Under the pieces are notes generated by a model. The model saw nothing but the letters and a program-made list of their open reading frames with translations. It had not been told where the DNA came from and searched no databases. A program made the position numbers and the translations under genes. Below are positions 13,507 through 13,870 of a DNA stretch of 13,870 nucleotides, in pieces (positions within the stretch are counted from its first letter, which is position 1; each line of letters begins with the position of its first letter). The DNA is from Cryomorphaceae bacterium (GTDB taxonomy: Bacteria > Bacteroidota > Bacteroidia > Flavobacteriales > Schleiferiaceae): positions 1 through 13,870 of the forward strand of contig CATITW010000024.1 of NCBI GenBank assembly GCA_949547975.1. Direction: 5' to 3'.

Positions 13507-13870
13507 TTGCCCTATTCTTACTTTCCGGTTTTGGCCTCTTGTTACTCGGCGGAGAGTTTTTAGTTCGTGGTAGCGTGGGTATTGCGCTTAAACTTCGCGT
13601 ATCGAAGGTCGTCATTGGATTGACCTTAGTTGCCTTTGCAACTAGTGCACCCGAGCTTATCGTAAGTGTAATTGCGGCACTTCGCGGCAAAAGCGACATA
13701 GCATTAGGAAATGTTATCGGTTCGAACATTGCAAATATTGGACTGATTCTTGGAGTCACTGCTTTGGTCTTTAAGATGGATGCTGTCCGATTGACGTACC
13801 GAAAAGACTGGATCTTTCTTTTAGTCGCAAACGCCTTACTCGGTATGTGCTTGTATCTCGGTGGGGTGAA
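13503..13870 (+). CDS. CaCA-family calcium (cation)/sodium antiporter, N-terminal part
   Basis: A frame opens with GTG at 13503, overlapping the tatA TGA in GTGA, and stays open to the end of the window (122 codons). It encodes a polytopic membrane protein of the Ca2+/cation antiporter family, related to YrbG. The alpha-1 repeat is visible: GLTLVAFATSAPELIVSV (residues 39-56) with Glu51 in the S-A-P-E-L motif, then G69-N-V-I-G-S-N-I-A-N78, which supply ion-binding residues in characterised Na+/Ca2+ exchangers. The first helix is residues 2-20, with GGEFLVRGS after it as is usual in the family. About 200 further residues with the alpha-2 repeat should lie beyond the window. The exact cation cannot be deduced. 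GTG is chosen because no ATG occurs before the first helix and the 4-base overlap is typical of coupled genes. Confidence 0.92.
   Translation, partial: MIALFLLSGFGLLLLGGEFLVRGSVGIALKLRVSKVVIGLTLVAFATSAPELIVSVIAALRGKSDIALGNVIGSNIANIGLILGVTALVFKMDAVRLTYRKDWIFLLVANALLGMCLYLGGV

Noticed and set aside
13484..13759. 91-codon minus-strand frame at the right edge
   Set aside because: It is the antisense shadow of the antiporter gene, whose alpha-1 motifs are clear on the plus strand.
1..13870. Search for a novel defence, mobile or secondary-metabolite system
   Set aside because: Every substantial gene is explained by respiration, TCA metabolism, protein export, a surface protein or ion transport, and no integrase, toxin-antitoxin, CRISPR array or biosynthetic cluster is seen.

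Overview
The window looks like a core chromosomal segment of a Bacteroidota bacterium, most likely a member of Flavobacteriales. Four things point there: a fused SecDF translocase, a cell-surface protein with a type IX secretion (T9SS) C-terminal sorting domain, a lipoprotein-type ApbE beside an nqr operon, and six intergenic copies of the Bacteroidota promoter element TAnnTTTG, each correctly oriented upstream of a gene. No rRNA, tRNA, CRISPR array, insertion sequence, riboswitch or origin is visible, and no gene-free stretch exceeds about 150 bases.

Layout. Positions 1-4579 (+) hold the end of nqrA and complete nqrB, nqrC, nqrD, nqrE and nqrF, the Na+-translocating NADH:quinone oxidoreductase, closed by a strong intrinsic terminator. 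Next come apbE (+, 4640-5635), which makes the flavin transferase that loads FMN onto NqrB and NqrC, and a convergent small membrane protein (-, 5632-5832) whose Cys pattern suggests the NqrM maturation factor. Malate dehydrogenase (+, 5979-6911) follows with its own promoter and terminator. A minus-strand pair follows: an 894-residue T9SS-sorted FG-GAP repeat protein (10039-7355) and a DCC-motif (DUF393) thioredoxin-like protein (7354-6980), with no spacing between them. Divergent from that pair is secDF (+, 10149-13145), then a terminator, tatA (+, 13228-13506) and the first 122 codons of a CaCA-type cation/Na+ antiporter (+, 13503 to the window end), which overlaps tatA by 4 bases.

How the genes fit together. 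The left half is a sodium-based respiratory module: the NADH dehydrogenase, its FMN-loading enzyme, a likely iron-centre maturation factor, and a TCA enzyme that produces NADH. The right half is envelope traffic: the ion-driven Sec accessory pump, a Tat component, a secreted surface protein and an antiporter. Sodium may link the halves, because NQR makes a sodium gradient that the antiporter could use; the ion used by this SecDF cannot be read from sequence.

Novelty. I do not see an undescribed multi-gene system. The most useful second-look items are the NqrM candidate on the opposite strand to apbE, the compact terminator/promoter/start-codon junctions that imply leaderless mRNAs, and an unnamed domain of about 170 residues inside the FG-GAP protein.
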